A stretch of 64,000 nucleotides of DNA from Apostichopus japonicus. Its lineage: Eukaryota > Echinodermata > Holothuroidea > Aspidochirotida > Stichopodidae. Where the stretch lies: positions 18,688,321 through 18,752,320 of the forward strand of contig NC_092578.1 in the NCBI RefSeq assembly GCF_037975245.1, in the 5' to 3' direction. The notes below the pieces were generated by a model. The model was not told where the DNA came from, made no database searches, and saw nothing but the letters and a program-made list of their open reading frames with translations. Made by a program: the position numbers and the translations under genes. Of the stretch, positions 33,948 through 57,038 are shown one piece after another. How positions within the stretch are numbered: position 1 is the stretch's first letter; each line of letters begins with the position of its first letter.

Positions 33948-35888
33948 AAATCATCTGCCATGGACACATTTTTATATTCATCCTGCACAGTTTTACTTTT
34001 GATGACAAGAATATTAAGCATTATTATATTACATACATAGTTTATGTGCTTAACTTAGTAGTCCAGCAGTATTGACGTTATACCATGTTATCGGTTATGA
34101 AACATGTTTCACTTGTGATAATAATTTGTCAAATTATGAAAAAAAATCATTTGTCTTTTCAAAAGATTCTTTTTCAAACAGTTAAGATGTTCTTAATGCA
34201 AATGATAAAGTTAGCTCACCTTGAGATACTTGAATTGAAGCACTGTTGATTCGCACGGTATTAAATAGTACTGATGTATAGAAACCGTCTTCATCGACAA
34301 TCTAGAAATCGGTTAAATGTGTGTTAAGAATATGAAAACACCCACTCAGTACATGTCCAACGGTCAAAAAACCTAGTGAATTAGACAACAGCTCCTACCG
34401 AATAACCAACATTGTCAATCAACATTGTCAATCAATTGATCATGAACTAAATTCAGTCGAACTGCATGGGGCAGTTTATCGATTTTAAACCCCTTTAATA
34501 TCGGTGGTTTCAAAAATATTTTATATTCTTTCTTTACAAGTTTTGGCAGATTGGTATAGCTAGAATCGTGAGAGATATATAAATAGGACTGAACACTTCA
34601 AAAAAGATCCGCTTTCGTTTTCTCAATTAGAATTATAGTTGGTGTATGGAATGAAAAACCACATGTACAGTATCATTGTAACTGCCTGGGTTTAACTTTG
34701 CTGGCATTCTGTTATTCACAGAAATTTCCTTTTCACAGTTTATTTTTGTTTACATTCATCAGACTGTAAGAACAAAAAAGTATGACGTCAGCGATCATTA
34801 TTTTAATATTTTGTATAAATTCTAATCTCTAAGTCTCCTTTTTCAATAGCAGTATACCTCGTGAAGGATTGATCAAAAAAAACTTTCAAGTTTGAATAAG
34901 TGTTTCTTTATGAATCGATATGTAAGGAATTTAACACAGGATATTGTAACACAGGTATAAGGTTTTGCAATAATGTAGAACGCTAAATTTGTCCTATGGT
35001 GTATACACAAGTAAGGTCCGATATATGTTCAAAATTTAAATAGAAAGATAAGAACGAATCATTAAAGCGTCGTAGACGTACATGTTACAGACCAAATGAA
35101 GGCTCCCAAAGCTCCTCCAACAGGCTGGTAGTCCATAACTTCAACAAATCGACACCCCTATCCCTACCCCCCCCCCCACACACACACACTGCGTGTACTG
35201 TGTGTGCATTAATTCAGAAGCAAATTTTACTTCTACTTTTCGTGGTTTTGATAAAGCAAAACTAGTTAAAAGTACAACACAGATGGGAAGTATTATATAT
35301 TAATATATTGTTGTCACGTTTCAAGCAATGTTTACATTCAATGCGGATAATCTTACGTAATAACCATGATGGTCCTCTTAGCACAATATTGCATTTTCTG
35401 GATACTTATAAAAACAGTTAATACAGTGTTTGTATACTACACGTTGGCGCTCTATAGCACTTACAATCTAGTTAGTGAAATTGAAACATTTATAATAGCG
35501 CACTTTGCACAAAAAAACACCCAAACATGGATATGGAAAAGTAATTTAGTCAACACGCCAAGTACTTTGTTTATCCAATCTTATAGATTATCATATTTAC
35601 CTTATGGAAAAGAGTAAAGAAAATTTTAACAAAAATTGCTTCTTTGTAATTTCTTATATATATATTATATATTTTCAATTTCCGTTATACGCAACGAACT
35701 CATTTGCTCAACTTACTACCATAGTTTCTATTACAAAGATTATTTCAAACACCGGTTTCAACGAGAGCTTTATTTCCTTATTATTACTTTGCTCGCATAT
35801 AACTAGCAGTGTAAAGCATATCAATACGCTGTACTGCTTTCACCAACTCTAAAGGCAACATGTGCAATTACTTCCTCAAACCATGCAT

Positions 35889-36107
35889 CATGGGCAGCAA
35901 AACAAGTAAAATAACGGCTGCAGTTTTATTGCCAGAAAGTGAAAACTAATTGGTTAAACCGTGGAGCTATAAACCTGGGTTTATAGCTCCATGGTTAAAC
36001 TTGTCTGCATTGAACTTGTTTTGGGGTTAAAATTTACTCAAATTTGGTTTGATACATATACAGGTACCACTAGAGTGATGGATGAGATATTTGCCTAAAT
36101 TTTTGTG
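35889..36107. other. Unit B-specific insertion with a 48-base hairpin
   Basis: Unit A reads straight from CCATGCATC into TTTTTTGAGATTGTC at about 22360, whereas unit B has about 215 extra bases here. The centre (35952-35999) is an inverted repeat with arms GGTTAAACCGTGGAGCTATA and TATAGCTCCATGGTTAAAC that match except for two positions. No terminal repeats or coding frame were identified. Confidence 0.6.
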
Positions 36108-36292
36108 AGATTGTCAAAAGGCACGTTTGTTTTATTTCAATGATTAAGTATTTCACTGAAACATTTTAGAAAATTGTAAAATGACTACTTGAGCCATCCA
36201 TATACACTTGCAGAATAATAAAATAACTTGAACTCTAGCCCTCTTTTGGGGTTAGGGGCGGGGGTGAGGGGCGGTTCAAATATAAAATTTAC

Positions 36293-37340
36293 TTAAAGTT
36301 TGGTATCACTGGTGGAGATTTCTCTTCTTTGAGATGTTGTCTCTAATTTTTCAGTTTTACTTTGACAGAGTCTCTTCAAAAGGTTACATCTCTGAGGTAC
36401 CTCACTGAACTTGCAACAAAGGATGCACTTAATGACTTCCTTGAAATTTGGATGCCAGAAGCCATATATGACGGGGTTGACACAGCTGTTCGAGGCAACA
36501 CACAAAGCAGCCCATGGAATAAGGGCGTATAACCCTGGGATAGCATAGGTTAAAACGTATGGTATTATACACAAAACATATGCGCATACGATGACGAACA
36601 GATTTTTCGTTACTTTAATTTGGCGGTTGTTTATTTCTTTTGTATTGCCAGGTGCCTTTGGAGAGGGTTTCGACTTTTTGTACTTGATTTGTGTTTGTCC
36701 AGATTTAATGAGAAAACGAAAGATGGAAATGTAAGAGAATATTATTACAATTAGTCAAGTAACAGGTAACAATGTCAGTCTCACAGCTGTGTAATACAAC
36801 GTTAGTTCGTTATCCGAATTAAGTGTACATACGCGATAACGCTGGGAATATCCCAGAGCACCTACTCCAAAAAAGGGAGTATAAATGTTACTAAGGCAAC
36901 ATATGTCCAACTTAACATTACCATCAGGCTGATATTTCTCTTACAGTATAATTTCAAGTACGCATTCTTAGATTTAGTTAACAAGTAAAATCGATTTTAG
37001 GGCTATCATTGCCAAGTTAACCACACTAGCAGAAAACATGATGTAAGTTAAACCGGACAGTGCCGCACAGAAGCCGTGCGAGAATGGTAAATCATCACTG
37101 ATGTAAGTAGCTGCCAGAAATGGCAACGTCGAACAACCCATGAAATCAGAAATGGCTAAGTTTACGACAAATGCATTCGTCGTCGTTTGTAGTTTACGGG
37201 AGACGAAGACCGAGGAAACCACCAGACCATCACCAAACATACCGATCACAGTAATTATCAGGTAACCCAGGGCTATGAGTCGGCGTTGAATGGGATCGTC
37301 AAAATAGAATAACCACTCCGTTGTCAAGATTTCGTTTGAA
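36293..37340 (-). pseudogene. GPCR-2 pseudogene, unit B
   Basis: Homologous to the intact receptor at 22560-23642 over almost the whole coding length and otherwise very similar. Lesions seen by comparison are an in-frame TGA replacing a Cys codon of TM5 (36755-36757), a one-base loss in an A run near 36870, and a one-base gain near 36995 beside the NRF region. The first codons, including the start Met, are missing because the sequence past 37340 is an inserted LINE. The surviving pieces are the N-terminal 117-codon part (36974-37327) and the C-terminal 93-codon part (36293-36574). It cannot make a seven-helix receptor. Confidence 0.9.
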
Positions 37341-38045
37341 AATCAACCGATACCAGTTCCCTGTCGTCATCACCAACCTTCTGGACTCACTTCGAACTCC
37401 ACAAACCTTCGCCAGATACAGGAACAGGAATTCCCGACAGTCTCCTTCACTGGGATACAGACCACAATCAAGAAAGACATCATCATCGGCGCCACCAACA
37501 TCACCTCACAGTCCACGCTCCTGAAATCATGGCAACCAACAGAAGGCCGTACACCAATCGCCAGACTACCGGTCTCCACAACTCCAGTTCAGAGAAAACC
37601 AGAAGTCATCGTGACTCGCATCCACCCCAACATCCCAGCAGAAGAGATCCTCCAGGAGATACAAAGCCAGGGTTACAAGGCCAAAGCTTGTAGATGATTT
37701 TTCCGCAAAGGCACCGATACACCGATTTGGAAAGTGGCTGTCACACTCTCCCCCACGGCAGAATGTAAAGACCTCGTGTTTAATGGCATTACCATCCTCG
37801 CAAGCAGATACAACATTGAGCACGTAAAAGACACCAAAGCTGCCATCCAGTGCCACAACTGCCAGAAATTTGGACACTTCGCCTCATCATGTACGAACCC
37901 CAAGACATGTCTACGTTGCGGAGGTACGCACAGTCTTGCAGAGTGCACAACACCTCGTGAACAGCCAAATTGCGCAAATTGCAATCAACAACACATTGCC
38001 AGTTACAAAGGATGTCCCAGCTATCTCAAAACAGCCAGGCAATAA
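37341..38045 (+). pseudogene. LINE ORF1 (nucleic-acid-binding, CCHC knuckles), interrupted
   Basis: The frame reads through a domain beginning VIVTRIHPNIPAEEILQEIQ and KVAVTLSPTAECKD, an RRM-like region usual in ORF1 of I/Jockey-type LINEs. Zinc knuckles follow: CHNCQKFGHFASSC, CLRCGGTHSLAEC and CANCNQQHIASYKGC. One in-frame TGA near 37694 splits it, so the longest uninterrupted piece is 37734-38045. Such proteins coat LINE RNA in cytoplasmic particles. A lysine-rich coiled-coil-like stretch follows in another frame (37970-38251). Confidence 0.7.
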
Positions 38046-38554
38046 CAACTGAAGTCAACGAGAAACCCGGCCTCCTCTCCACGCTCCAACATGACAGCCA
38101 ACCAAGAAGATATCATCAAGACCAACATGATAAACAACTCATAGAAATCAACCTGAAACATCAACGAGAGATAGCAGACCTGAAAGCCAAGCACGACACC
38201 TTACTGAAGAAAACGCATCAGGACAACACTGCGTTCTTCCACCAAATGTGAGAACACACCACCGATAGAGATCATCAAAGAAGACATCTCCTACTTCACC
38301 GCCGACATACTCATGACCATCGCCACATCAGGGACCAAAGAACCAGACCTGGATACTCACCTACACTCCATCATCACTCAGAAAATGAAGTCGCATCTTG
38401 GTCTCATCATCTCCAAGGAAACTCTCCGGGCCAAAATTCGCAAAAGATCGATGGATAAACTCACCTCCACCAACTCCCACAAGAAACATTAAATGGCGGC
38501 CACAAACAGAAACTCTACCATCCACCAACATGGAAAACAGATAAAGCTGAAGAA

Positions 38555-39808
38555 ATGGATGAACAACGACTACGAATTATGCAGTTCAACGCAAACTCCA
38601 TCAACAACAAAATACAGGAAATACAGGATTACCTTAACGCTGAAAATATAGATATAGCCTGCTTCAACGAAACCCGTCACAGACGCAGACCATATTTTGC
38701 AGATTTCAACATCATAGCCAGTCAGCACACCAATACAAGAGGAGTAGTCATCGCGATCAGAAACAGCATCACTTACTCGGAAGTCAGCACAACCCAACTA
38801 ATCAACAATCACAATCAACTGGGAGGAGAGGCTTTAGCAATCAATATTACCTTCAACAACGGGAAGAAAGTCATGGTACTTTGTATCTACTGTAGTCCTA
38901 CCAAGGCCTTCCCACACCAATTTCTTAACGACAACAGCAATTCCACAAAGCACATCATCATTACCGGAGACCTCAACGCCAAACACACAACATTAGGGTG
39001 TCGCTCCACCAACCTTGCAGGAAAACAGCTCATCAACTTACTTTCAACCAACAACCTCATTTGCCTCAACACCGGTGAACCTACAAGGTACCCATCTACA
39101 GATTACGGAACCCCCGAACAACTGGACTACTTTCTCATCTCTACCAACATCTATCAACTGTTCCACACCCTCAACACCGGTAAAGACCTCGGATCGGACC
39201 ATTTTCCAGTCATCCTCCAACTTAACACCACAACCAAGAAAACCGTTTTACCGCCCAGACCGAATTACAAGGAAGCAGATTGGTCCCTTTATAGGTTTCA
39301 CATCCAGACCATTACTAAAAATTACAAGAACATCACAACTATACAACAAATCGACAATGCAGCGGAAGAAATAACTAAAGTTATCACTAACGCCAACACA
39401 ATCGCAGTTCCCGCACATCCGTCAGTCAGAAGATTTCAACTCCCAAGACATATCATAAACCTCATCAAACAACGGAGACAACTTCGGAAAGCGTTCCAGC
39501 GTACCAAGAATGCAGACATCAAGGCAAAACACAACAACATGAAGAAGAAAATCACGGAACTCATCCGCAAGCACAAGAAGATCAGTACAACAACAGAAGT
39601 AAACAACTCTCCAACAACAAAGATGCCAAAGATTTCTGGAAGACAGTCAACAAAATTTTCAACATCAAATCGAAGCACAGGAATATTCCCACTCTCAACT
39701 ACGCTGCAACAACAGACAAAGAAAAAGCAGAAACCATCAGGAACTACTTCAGCACAGTCCACTCGATTCCGGATAAACCACAATACAACAAAAACATCTA
39801 CAAACTAG
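38555..39808 (+). CDS. LINE ORF2 N-terminal part: AP-like endonuclease
   Basis: The 417-codon frame starts MDEQRLRIMQFNANSINNKI. Endonuclease marks are MQFNANSI, the catalytic CFNETRH, IITGDLNAKH, and LGSDHFPV near the end of the domain. These match the metal-dependent endonuclease that nicks target DNA in APE-type LINEs. After about residue 230 the frame becomes a basic linker and drifts out of the expected RT-linker frame near 39600. No reverse transcriptase follows. An abortive copy. Confidence 0.75.
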   Translation: MDEQRLRIMQFNANSINNKIQEIQDYLNAENIDIACFNETRHRRRPYFADFNIIASQHTNTRGVVIAIRNSITYSEVSTTQLINNHNQLGGEALAINITFNNGKKVMVLCIYCSPTKAFPHQFLNDNSNSTKHIIITGDLNAKHTTLGCRSTNLAGKQLINLLSTNNLICLNTGEPTRYPSTDYGTPEQLDYFLISTNIYQLFHTLNTGKDLGSDHFPVILQLNTTTKKTVLPPRPNYKEADWSLYRFHIQTITKNYKNITTIQQIDNAAEEITKVITNANTIAVPAHPSVRRFQLPRHIINLIKQRRQLRKAFQRTKNADIKAKHNNMKKKITELIRKHKKISTTTEVNNSPTTKMPKISGRQSTKFSTSNRSTGIFPLSTTLQQQTKKKQKPSGTTSAQSTRFRINHNTTKTSTN

Positions 39809-40199
39809 CCCACTTCAAGAATCAACTGAAACAAACACCGTTCTTCCTCGATGCAAGCCCACTCACAGGCCTGGATCTTGAAATTTGGGACCCCCAACTC
39901 TCAGAAGACATTTAATTCCATCTCAGAAACCAGCCAAGTACATCACCTTCAAATTGTATCATCTGTAACGTCCGTCCGTACCATCCAAAGAACCAACCAC
40001 CCCGTTCATGTGTGAAACCTCCATGGATTTGATGATTTAAAAACTGTTGCATGCTACAACTGTGGACTTACATGTCAAGCATATACAACCATTACAATAA
40101 GGGTAAAGGCATATAGCCAAATTATGATACAGTACACTGATGGGTGAAATTCAAAGAAATATATGGTGTACATGCTGATTGAAATTAGGACAAAATCAT

Positions 40200-40668
40200 G
40201 CTCAATGTGAGGTAAAACTGTCCTACAATTAGTGTAAAATCATGGTAAACTGAGGTAAAACTAAGGTAAAAGCGTGGTAAATCAACGGTAAAATTGGTGT
40301 AAAATGTGGTAAAAGCGTGGTAAATTGAGGTAAAACTAAGGAAAAAGCGTGGTTAATATACGGTAAAATTGGGGTAAAAGAACGGTAAAACTGTGGTAAA
40401 TTTGGGGTAAAAGCGTAGTAAAAGTGTAGTAAAAGCGCGGTAAAAGTATGGTAACACCGTGGTAAATTGCGGTAAAATTGGGGTAAAAGTGAGGTGAAAC
40501 CATGGTCAATTTGTGATAATTTACTGCGGTAAACCGCGGTTTACCGCGTCCATAGGGCCAAAACACCGCGGTAATGTACAACAAATTTACCGCGTTTTTA
40601 CCCCGGTCTTACCGTGGTAAAAGTGTGGTATGTTACCGCGGTAAATTTGTGGTAAATTTTTTCCTGGG
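40200..40668. repeat. GGTAAA-rich repeat block with a perfect palindrome
   Basis: Dozens of GGTAAA words in variable spacing (GTGGTAAAAGCG, GGTAAAACTAAGG) run on the plus strand. They are followed by the perfect 22-base palindrome GCGGTAAACCGCGGTTTACC... at 40526-40547, then mixed GGTAAA/TTTACC words up to TTTTTTCCTGGGTGG. Host unit B sequence resumes immediately after. It may be one end of a small DNA transposon whose opposite terminus was not found. Confidence 0.6.
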
Positions 40669-41780
40669 TGGCTTATAGTCATACCTGAAATTCAGACAAA
40701 CAATTATCCTTGTTATGGGTATAAAAAGGATGTTCGAATGCTTGTTCGACTCCTTATGGGAACGAACAACTTGTCACAATTTCTGGTGAGTTGCTTGTAC
40801 TTTGCTTTACGTCAGGGTTAAACATACCAACATGGTTTCTCAGTTGTGTAGTTAAGACCTTTTTATACTAATTTTCTTCGTTCTACTTTTATCACTCAAC
40901 GTATACGTTAAAATATGAGTCGCTTACAACCAGAACGTTTCTTCCATCGCTCCCCCACCACCACCCCATCCTCACCCCCCCCCCCCGCCCTCCGGTTCTA
41001 AAGAGGTCCTTTCTTACCTGAGACAGGCGTCAAAACTCTCAACACGCGTTGCACGTCTGTTGAACCTCGTGACTGTGCGTTTTCACTCTATGCAATGCAC
41101 ATACGTCTATGCCCTCTCCATACATCGACCGAACTGATAATCATCCCGTGACGGCTATTAAGTTTGATGGGAGGAAGCTTGCTGTCCTCCACATTTTAGA
41201 TGAGAGAGATCAAATGGAAAGAGGAAATTCCCAAATTTATGCTCCAAGTAATGTGTGCTTCATGCATGTAACGTCGTAGGCATGCATTGTTAATAATATA
41301 GTAATTTTTTTTTCGTTTTATGCCTTATGCGTTAGACCTTTATTATATACGTACATAATAATATATTTAAATTACAATAAATTTATAACAATAAAAAATC
41401 CTATAGCAAATACTCGTATATGAACATGAGAAGGTTCTTGTGTTATATTGGTACGTAGGGCATGCAAAATGACCAAGTCAACAGTAACTCGTTTGAAAAA
41501 GACCTATAACGATGTTAAGGTTTCTATCATCATTTCACCGAATTTTCAAACGTTGACGAATATGTTCGTCACTAACTTAGCAAATTTCAGATTTTATTGG
41601 TAATATTAACATTTGTGGCAGTTACTTATTTTAGTTACGATCCACCAAATACTCGGGTAGCCCCTGGTTACTTCCCCTGCGTCGTAGTAGTATCATCTAC
41701 GTCATGTTTGGGACGAGTGTCGGTATCCTAATGCTACTTGTAACATATATTATCTGATGGCCCATAACCGTGCAGACTAA

Positions 41781-42136
41781 ATGATTTTATAAGTACAGGA
41801 CGTATCACTATAATGATCAATATTAATTAGTTGGGTGTATCTATCTACATTAGTCTGTAGCCCTCCTACCCTTTGGATAGGAGCGCCGGGGTACTCCAAA
41901 CATTACCGAACGTATGCGGTCGATCTTGATAATCCGTTAACAAAGTATGATATACTTATAGGAGTTGTTTAGAGGTTGGTTCCATGCATCGTCGTGACAA
42001 CCACTTGCTATTCTTTCATATTTGATTTTGTTCACGAATCCAGTCAAAATCAGAGAAAATACAAATTAGCAAATAGATGGCGCTCTAGTAAATCTGTTAA
42101 ATGACAGATGAACGTAATAAAGAAAATGTTAAATTA
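41781..42136. repeat. Partial third unit (unit C)
   Basis: From GACTAAATGATTTTATAAGT the sequence repeats the start of units A (462-818) and B (25497-25853), with visibly more substitutions than A and B show against each other. Similarity ends abruptly at AAGAAAATGTTAAATTAC. The array therefore decays here, and the remaining unit and its receptors are absent. Confidence 0.85.
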
Positions 42137-45100
42137 CTCGTAGCCTAATTCTGAAAAGCAACAGCATAAGTTTGCACGTGCAATAAAACCGCACTCCACC
42201 TCGCCGCCCCCCCCCCCCCCCTTGCTCTCTCTCTCAAGGTTATACACGTCTTTGTCTAGCCTCTTGCCGACGCCGTGAAAAAATCATTTCAATAAGCTAT
42301 GAAACTGAAATTATCAATTTTTTATAAAATAATACGAAATATTATGTATGAAATTGTTTATTACAAATGTTTCATGTTTACAACATTTATTATAATTGCG
42401 CATGAATTGTAATATCATAATTATTGATTAATCGTTACGAGCTGTTCATTGTTCATAACAAGTTAATGATTTTTTACAGCAAATTTAGAACTTATAAGAA
42501 GAATTTTGATACTTTTTTATCACAAATGACAATTATTTCTATGCAATTTGAGTCATACTTGTAATGTGGAAGTATGCACAGTTGAAGAGAAATATTACCC
42601 TGTTGGGAAACAATGAATAATACCATAATAATCTTTCTGAAGGGAGTTTTGCTCTGTGGATTCTTGTTTAACTGTATTGGATGAGGGAGAAATGCACAGA
42701 CGATAGAAATGACAAGTGTTTGTTACCAAATGTTTACTCTGTCTTTATATGTCTGTATATATGTCTGATATATGACGTATACGTGTAGTGTGGTACATTG
42801 GTTTTGGGATGGATTGGTTTCATTGGCGTCCCATAGTGTTGCAGTTGGCCAGTGCTTTCTGGCGACAACAGACCTCTTTTTGACAGCCCTTTTGTACCTG
42901 AAACGTCGCTATAAATGGTAATGATTGTTTCTAACTCTTTCTCGTGCAATATAGATAACCAAATGAGGGGATCAAAGTGAAAATGGTCCAAAGCTTAGTT
43001 ACTGTTTAAATCGTTAGATCCTGTTAAGATAACGTAAGGTTTGGTGCTAGGAAATGTAGCATAGGCTATGGTCTAACTGCAAGTGTAAGGTTAGGTAGGC
43101 TATATTAAGGCTAGTAGTAGTGGTACACGCGCAAGACTAACTTTGTGCGATTCGTATTCGTTTTAGGTATGAACCAGTTCTGCGATAACGTTTCATGTCC
43201 CTCTCAAATATGTAACACACAGCTGCAAAGGTAATGAATACGATGTTAACTTACTGTACTTTCATTCTTTAGTACGTGAGCTAAGGTGGTACAAATTACC
43301 ACAAAATTAGTCTCATAAGTCATATCCTAGCCTAATGTTAGGCCCCTAGGCTAGGCCTAGACCAAGATAATTACTAGACCTAGTTTGCATAGACCTAAGC
43401 AAACCTATTATGATATTTGAATATGAAGCCAGTTTTAGGACTAGCCCTTGTTAGCTGAAAGCTAAATAAGTGTAGAATTCGAAACGTGTCACTTTTTACC
43501 TGAGCTAAGTAAGATTGCACTTTCTCTTCAGGCAATGGGCCTACTTTGCCACATAAAATCATGACCTATCCCAAAGTAGAGTCTATGTTGGTGATGGGAA
43601 CGGTACAAAATGTTGCTACTGTCAGATACCTGTTTTGTTATGCATTCAACCTAAAACTCAACTTGTCTATTCTATATGGGTATACATAAGCCTAATGTTA
43701 CGACATGTAAAGGCTATGCAGGCCTTCAGGCAAATAGCCTTTGAACAACCTGTGAACTGATTTATACGACAAGACTGCATATTTATATTTACCACTTATA
43801 AAATCCTGAAATTAATTTTTGAAATCAATGGAATGTCCACCAATGATATTTTTTAGTGATCTATGAAAAAGTTTTATAAGTTCCAAGTGTGTCACTCTAT
43901 GGCCTTTCAACCCTAACAGTGTAATGCCCTGTGAAAATGTGTTATGTGTGATTGAAGAATTCCTTAAAGCATTTGTTGGGGTATGTTTGCATAAAGTTGC
44001 TAGGATTAAGCACTACAGCTTATGCTCCAGATTAGTTTGAAAGTCTGTAGTTTGAAAGTCCTTATTGTTAAATGGTGATGCCCATGTGTTATTATGGACC
44101 TATCATATGTTGCTTCATTCTCTGAGGTATCAAGATATTTTGTTGACTTTTGTGAGACCGTTCCACTAAATTTGACACAGGGGATGCCATGTTGGTCAAC
44201 ATATAATCTTTCAAAGAGTACAAAGTTCGAGTTGTGTTGCATTGAAAGTGTACAAGCGCAGAGATTGCTAAGGCTGCAAAGTAATGTGAACACATGTAAA
44301 AGTAAACGAACAGTTTTTTTAGTTACTTGCCATAGGCAGGCAAGTACCCTACGCAGTCAAGTTATGTGTGTGTGTGTAAGTATGGATGTGTATATGTGAC
44401 GCCCTTGCTTGTAAACACAATATCCACACGGGTATTTTGCAATTTTCATTTGAGCCCTCTAAATGTAGGCCGATTATCCAAAATATTCCATTTTTGGGGT
44501 CTAGTTGTAACCACAGTTTGTGGTTTCATTTAGTCTTTTTTGGTGAAAGGCCCTATGACCATGTCTTATTGAGTTGCAGTATTGAGGTAAATGGTGACTT
44601 TTCGTGTAGGGTCCAACGGCATCCGAAATCCGCAAATATGTATATAAAGGGTGAATGGGAACATTTTGGTGGAGTTTCACTCAGTTTTGTCAGCTGTGGA
44701 TGTTTTGAAAAAAATTCTGTTGTTGATTTGAAATGGAATGAAATGACCCTGGAAAGAACTGATAAGTGATGAATGTTTAGAGATCTTTTGAATGGGACTC
44801 TTTTTGGATGCTTTAAAATTTTAATACCTTTTACTTTTGGGTCATCAACTATTCAAGATGAAATGCACAAGTGAGAAATGGGATAAAAATCTTGCAGTAC
44901 TTACAAACCACAGTAGGGAAACGTTGTAATAATCCTTGCTGCTAGTTCAGACGGCAGAGTAAGAATAAAATGCTGTCCGTGAAATGTAAGGGAGGCTTGT
45001 TTAATGGTGTTTTATAGCTTGGAATGATTTATCTGGATTTCTGGATCATGTAGTACATAATGCAGGGAGCACACAACAACTATCAGAACAGTGAACAGCA

Positions 45101-45279
45101 AAAGGCTGAAGACAATATCGACTTCAGTTCAATATGAATTGTAATTATACTCTGCTTGAAAGTTCAAAAAAAAAGTAAGATGATTAAGCATTGGTGCAAA
45201 GAACAGCCTTGCTTTGCTATAGCTCTTACTTTATTTTTTTCCCCTTTTTTTTGGTTGTTGTTGATGTTTTATGACGCAG
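42137..45279. other. Gene-free interval upstream of DDX23
   Basis: A poly-C run followed by CTCTCTCT (about 42206-42236), AT-rich sequence, a short TG tract (about 44366) and unremarkable unique-looking DNA. Open frames here are short and resemble no protein family. The DDX23 promoter and a 5' UTR exon probably lie within it, since a pyrimidine-rich acceptor (45241-45279) immediately precedes the first coding exon, but I could not place the upstream exon. Confidence 0.5.
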
Positions 45280-45289
45280 CTGACTAATA

Positions 45290-55521
<10,232 letters not shown>

Positions 55522-57038
55522 TAACGTTCGGCATCTAATTTGTAGACCGATTCGTTAACCTGGAGACAAAACCTCAGGAATAGAGAAAGAACGATCTTTA
55601 CTCGTCTTACAACAATTCCACAAAGTGACTTGGAAACAATGCTACATGTATATTAGGTACAGTTGTTGTGTACTCTCTTAATTGCCTTAATTGCTGACAT
55701 TTCAAGTTGATGGAGGTTCTCAGGCCACTTCTACTCATAAGTAGGTATTCCATTAATCGGGGACTATGGGAATAAAAATTATTTTACCTTAATCCAGACA
55801 TGAGCTTTTACCGCGAATTCCCGGAATATCCATGATTTCTTTTCTACCTCGGGGACAAAACTATTATCCTAACACACTGTAGCGTACGCAAACTGGAGCC
55901 TATACCGCAATTTTTGCAAAGTTCCGTGTTTTTTTTTACCACAGGCTCATCCCTGTTAATCGAAGAAAAGAAACATACTGGGAAATGTTAGTATTTGGAA
56001 GAAGGATGGGGGAGGATCGGTTCTGGGAAGGGGGAGGCGGGGTGCCAGTGCTGACAGGAGCACAGTCTAAATATGAGTCAAATATCAGCAGCTGTTCAGG
56101 AAGTCTCTTTGATTAATGATTATTGGATATTGAAAACTCGAGCTCGCAAAACAGTCAACATAATTATATCATGTTAATTAATTTAAAAGAATACTGGTTG
56201 TTTGCTTTCCCTGCATTCCTTCTGTTGTCATATTTCCCCAACAATGATACCGTCAAACAATTCACAAGTAATTTATGACTTTACTTACTAATGTTACATG
56301 ATGTAAATAGTAATGTTACAGGTTTGGCAACTTGCTATGCTTAAGATGGCTAATGAGGGAGGAAACTGCAGGACCCTCTAACTTTAGAGCTTTGGTAACT
56401 AAGCAATGTTTTATTTTTAAGTGTTTTTATTTCATTGTGTTAGTGGGAGGGAGGGCACATTAATAAATGCCTTTCACATTTTTGGGATTGATTATGTCAA
56501 GTATTATCCAGATGAAAAACCTGCCCTTGTCATCGCGGGAATAAAAAGCAAAATACGAGAGAAAAAAATAAAGAAATGCATTCTTCTCTTTACATATCCT
56601 CATCTGCAAAATGTATTTTGTAACACTCCTCAACCTATTATTGCATTTCTTAAATTTGTCGCCAACGATTCAAATATGTTTGTCCCTCTTCGAACTTCAA
56701 GATTGTTCTTTGCATTCATTTAAGTGTATTCAAACAGAAAAAAATGGTACATCTCCAATTGAAATCAATAATGTGATACAAGGATGTTTTTGATATTGTA
56801 AAAGCTACACTCTCCACTTGTTTTGCATTAATTTTGCAAATTGTACCAGAAACTTGTTATATGAAGAGGTAAAGCAAGGTATGAAATTACCTCCATTAAA
56901 ATACAATTTGACCTTTGCTTCAATCTTACCTGATATGGGACGAGCGTATCGATTGAAATATAGGAATGCAATCGATCAAACGTAAACGCACTCGTACTGT
57001 TGCCTTTTTCATAGATAGCCGAAAAATATGATACCGTA

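Larger units (their letters stand above)
37341..40000 (+). mobile_element. APE-type LINE (I/Jockey-like) with ORF1 and endonuclease, lacking RT
   Basis: Inserted exactly in the 5' end of GPCR-2 of unit B. About 35 bases of receptor sequence equivalent to 23611-23645 in unit A have been lost. ORF1 (37341-38045) is followed by a second frame with an AP-type endonuclease (38555-39808). RT-linker sequence (FWKTVNKIFNIKSKHRNIP, in another frame near 39640) is seen, but there is no RT core, so the 3' two-thirds of ORF2 is missing. The plus strand is A/C-rich and G-poor, unlike the surrounding host DNA. Confidence 0.8.

Noticed and set aside
37970-38251. Coiled-coil-like open frame after LINE ORF1
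   Set aside because: It overlaps ORF1 in another frame and is part of the LINE's own coding region; not a separate gene.
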